From positions 87,533-151,532 of the forward strand of contig NZ_ML137221.1 in assembly GCF_004015795.1 (NCBI RefSeq): a DNA stretch of 64,000 nucleotides. The letters are read 5' to 3'. Source of the DNA: Falsirhodobacter deserti (GTDB lineage: Bacteria; Pseudomonadota; Alphaproteobacteria; Rhodobacterales; Rhodobacteraceae). Position numbers and translations under genes: made by a program. This document shows positions 63,437 to 64,000 of this stretch, one piece after another (position 1 is the first letter of the stretch; every line of letters begins with the position of its first letter). A model generated the notes under the pieces. The model did no database searches, was not told where the DNA came from, and saw only the letters and a program-made list of their open reading frames with translations.

Positions 63437-64000
63437 TTAGGGTCAGGATTCATAACCAGTAATGACGGTTGCGGCGAGCGGGATGGCTGAGAGGAAGACC
63501 TTTGGACAGCGGTCATAGCGGGTTGCCACGCGCCTCCAGTCCTTGAGCCTGCCGAACATGATCTCGATGCGGTTGCGGCGTTTGTATCGGCGCTTGTCGT
63601 ATCTGACGGGTGCCTTGCGTTGCCTTCTACCAGGGATACGGGCGCGTATCCCTTCGTTCTGCACTGCTTCCCGGAACCAATCGGCGTCGTAGCCGAGATC
63701 CCCGAGCAGCCAATCGACCTTTGGCAGGCTGCCGAGGAGCGCCCGTGCGCCGGTGTAGTCGCTCACCTGGCCGGCGGTTACGAACAGGTCGATCGGCCGC
63801 CCTTGGCTGTCGCAGATGGCATGCAGTTTGGTGTTCATCCCACCCTTGGTTCGACCGATCAGGCGGCCACGCCCCCCTTTTTCGCGGCCATGCTGGTCGC
63901 GGTGCGGTGTGCCTTCAGATAGCTCGCATCGATCATCACGGTCTTCCTCTCTCGGTGCTCTGCGGCCAGGCCCCTCATCATCCGTGCGGAGACGCCTTTC
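63437..64000 (-). mobile_element. IS5-family insertion sequence, truncated by window edge
   Basis: The right part of an IS5-family element enters at about 63437, where TTAGGGTCAGGATTCATAA looks like its terminal repeat; the other end is outside the window. The transposase gene overlaps most of the visible part. Confidence 0.75.
63443..64000 (-). CDS. IS5-family transposase, two overlapping frames, 5' end outside window
   Basis: The first frame reads TVMIDASYLKAHRTA (first catalytic Asp) and ends in a stop; the second frame reads MNTKLHAICDSQGRPIDLFV, LLGDLGYDADWFREAV (second Asp) and RNRIEIMFGRLKDWRR (Glu), with GYES and a stop at the end. The two are joined by a -1 shift at a run of five A and six G (63872-63882 on the plus strand as C6T5), the usual IS5/IS427-type arrangement. 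The reading of the DDE residues says the enzyme could be active. Confidence 0.82.
   Translation of the reverse strand, partial: ERRLRTDDEGPGRRAPREEDRDDRCELSEGTPHRDQHGREKGGRGRLIGRTKGGMNTKLHAICDSQGRPIDLFVTAGQVSDYTGARALLGSLPKVDWLLGDLGYDADWFREAVQNEGIRARIPGRRQRKAPVRYDKRRYKRRNRIEIMFGRLKDWRRVATRYDRCPKVFLSAIPLAATVITGYES

Noticed and set aside
1..64000. CRISPR arrays, rRNA genes or tRNA genes
   Set aside because: I saw no regularly spaced direct repeats of CRISPR size and no recognisable rRNA or tRNA segments; a dedicated scan would be needed to exclude a single tRNA.

Overview
This 64 kb window looks like part of a plasmid or chromid of an alphaproteobacterium of the Rhodobacterales (Rhodobacter/Paracoccus-like). 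The reasons are the high GC content, the many binding-protein-dependent and TRAP carbohydrate transporters, the AmpR/class A beta-lactamase pair, and a replication module of the type used by that order (a Rep_3/RepB-like initiator divergent from parA-parB). I saw no rRNA or tRNA gene and no CRISPR array.

Layout. 1-1744: the end of mesX (DUF1852) and mesD, a folate-independent methionine synthase pair. 1975-2497: remnant of an MFS transporter. 2498-9269: a sugar ABC transporter operon with a Gfo/Idh/MocA oxidoreductase and a divergent LysR regulator. 9291-20312: a sugar-acid catabolic locus. It holds a DMT exporter, a TRAP transporter, an FAH-family enzyme, a GntR/FadR-type regulator, an FAD-linked 2-hydroxyacid oxidase, a DenD-like dehydrogenase, a 3-hydroxyisobutyrate dehydrogenase-like enzyme and an IlvD/Edd dehydratase. 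Two near-identical operator palindromes lie at its two divergent control points. 20520-21440: decayed polar amino-acid ABC transporter. 21452-23583: DUF3237 protein and tannase/feruloyl-esterase family protein. 23887-33263: alpha-glucan/trehalose cluster (glgE, treS-maltokinase fusion, glgB and convergent malQ).

33473-35448: an unassigned two-gene unit, a membrane protein with a long non-membrane loop plus a membrane-anchored ClpP-fold protein. 35519-37399: ampR and a class A beta-lactamase, divergent. 37396-40513: a sodium/proton antiporter and a CNNM/CorC-type protein. 40732-43375: small periplasmic protein, GntR regulator with kduD, and a PACE-type efflux protein. 43422-51436: pectin oligosaccharide locus with a cytoplasmic GH28-GH105 fusion, a sugar ABC transporter and an AraC regulator. 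51501-53926: secreted protein with two PPC-like repeats, DUF1284 protein, decayed cyoC/cyoD, and a GrlR-like protein.

54192-58394: the replicon. It comprises the initiator, a roughly 0.5 kb origin region, parA and parB, with four copies of a palindrome (core GTTTCGCNGCGAAAC) that are strong parS candidates. 58568-59697: an IS3-family element with broken transposase. 59967-60613: a PIN/Phd-type toxin-antitoxin pair. 60665-63398: SDR dehydrogenase, D-2-hydroxyacid dehydrogenase and a purine-nucleoside-permease-family protein. 63437-64000: the start of an IS5-family element that leaves the window.

The content is that of an accessory replicon built of carbohydrate and sugar-acid uptake/catabolism cassettes, each with its own regulator, with patches of decayed genes between cassettes and mobile elements near the origin. 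The best candidates for new biology are the paired-operator sugar-acid pathway, the GH28-GH105 fusion locus, and the membrane protein/ClpP-fold pair.
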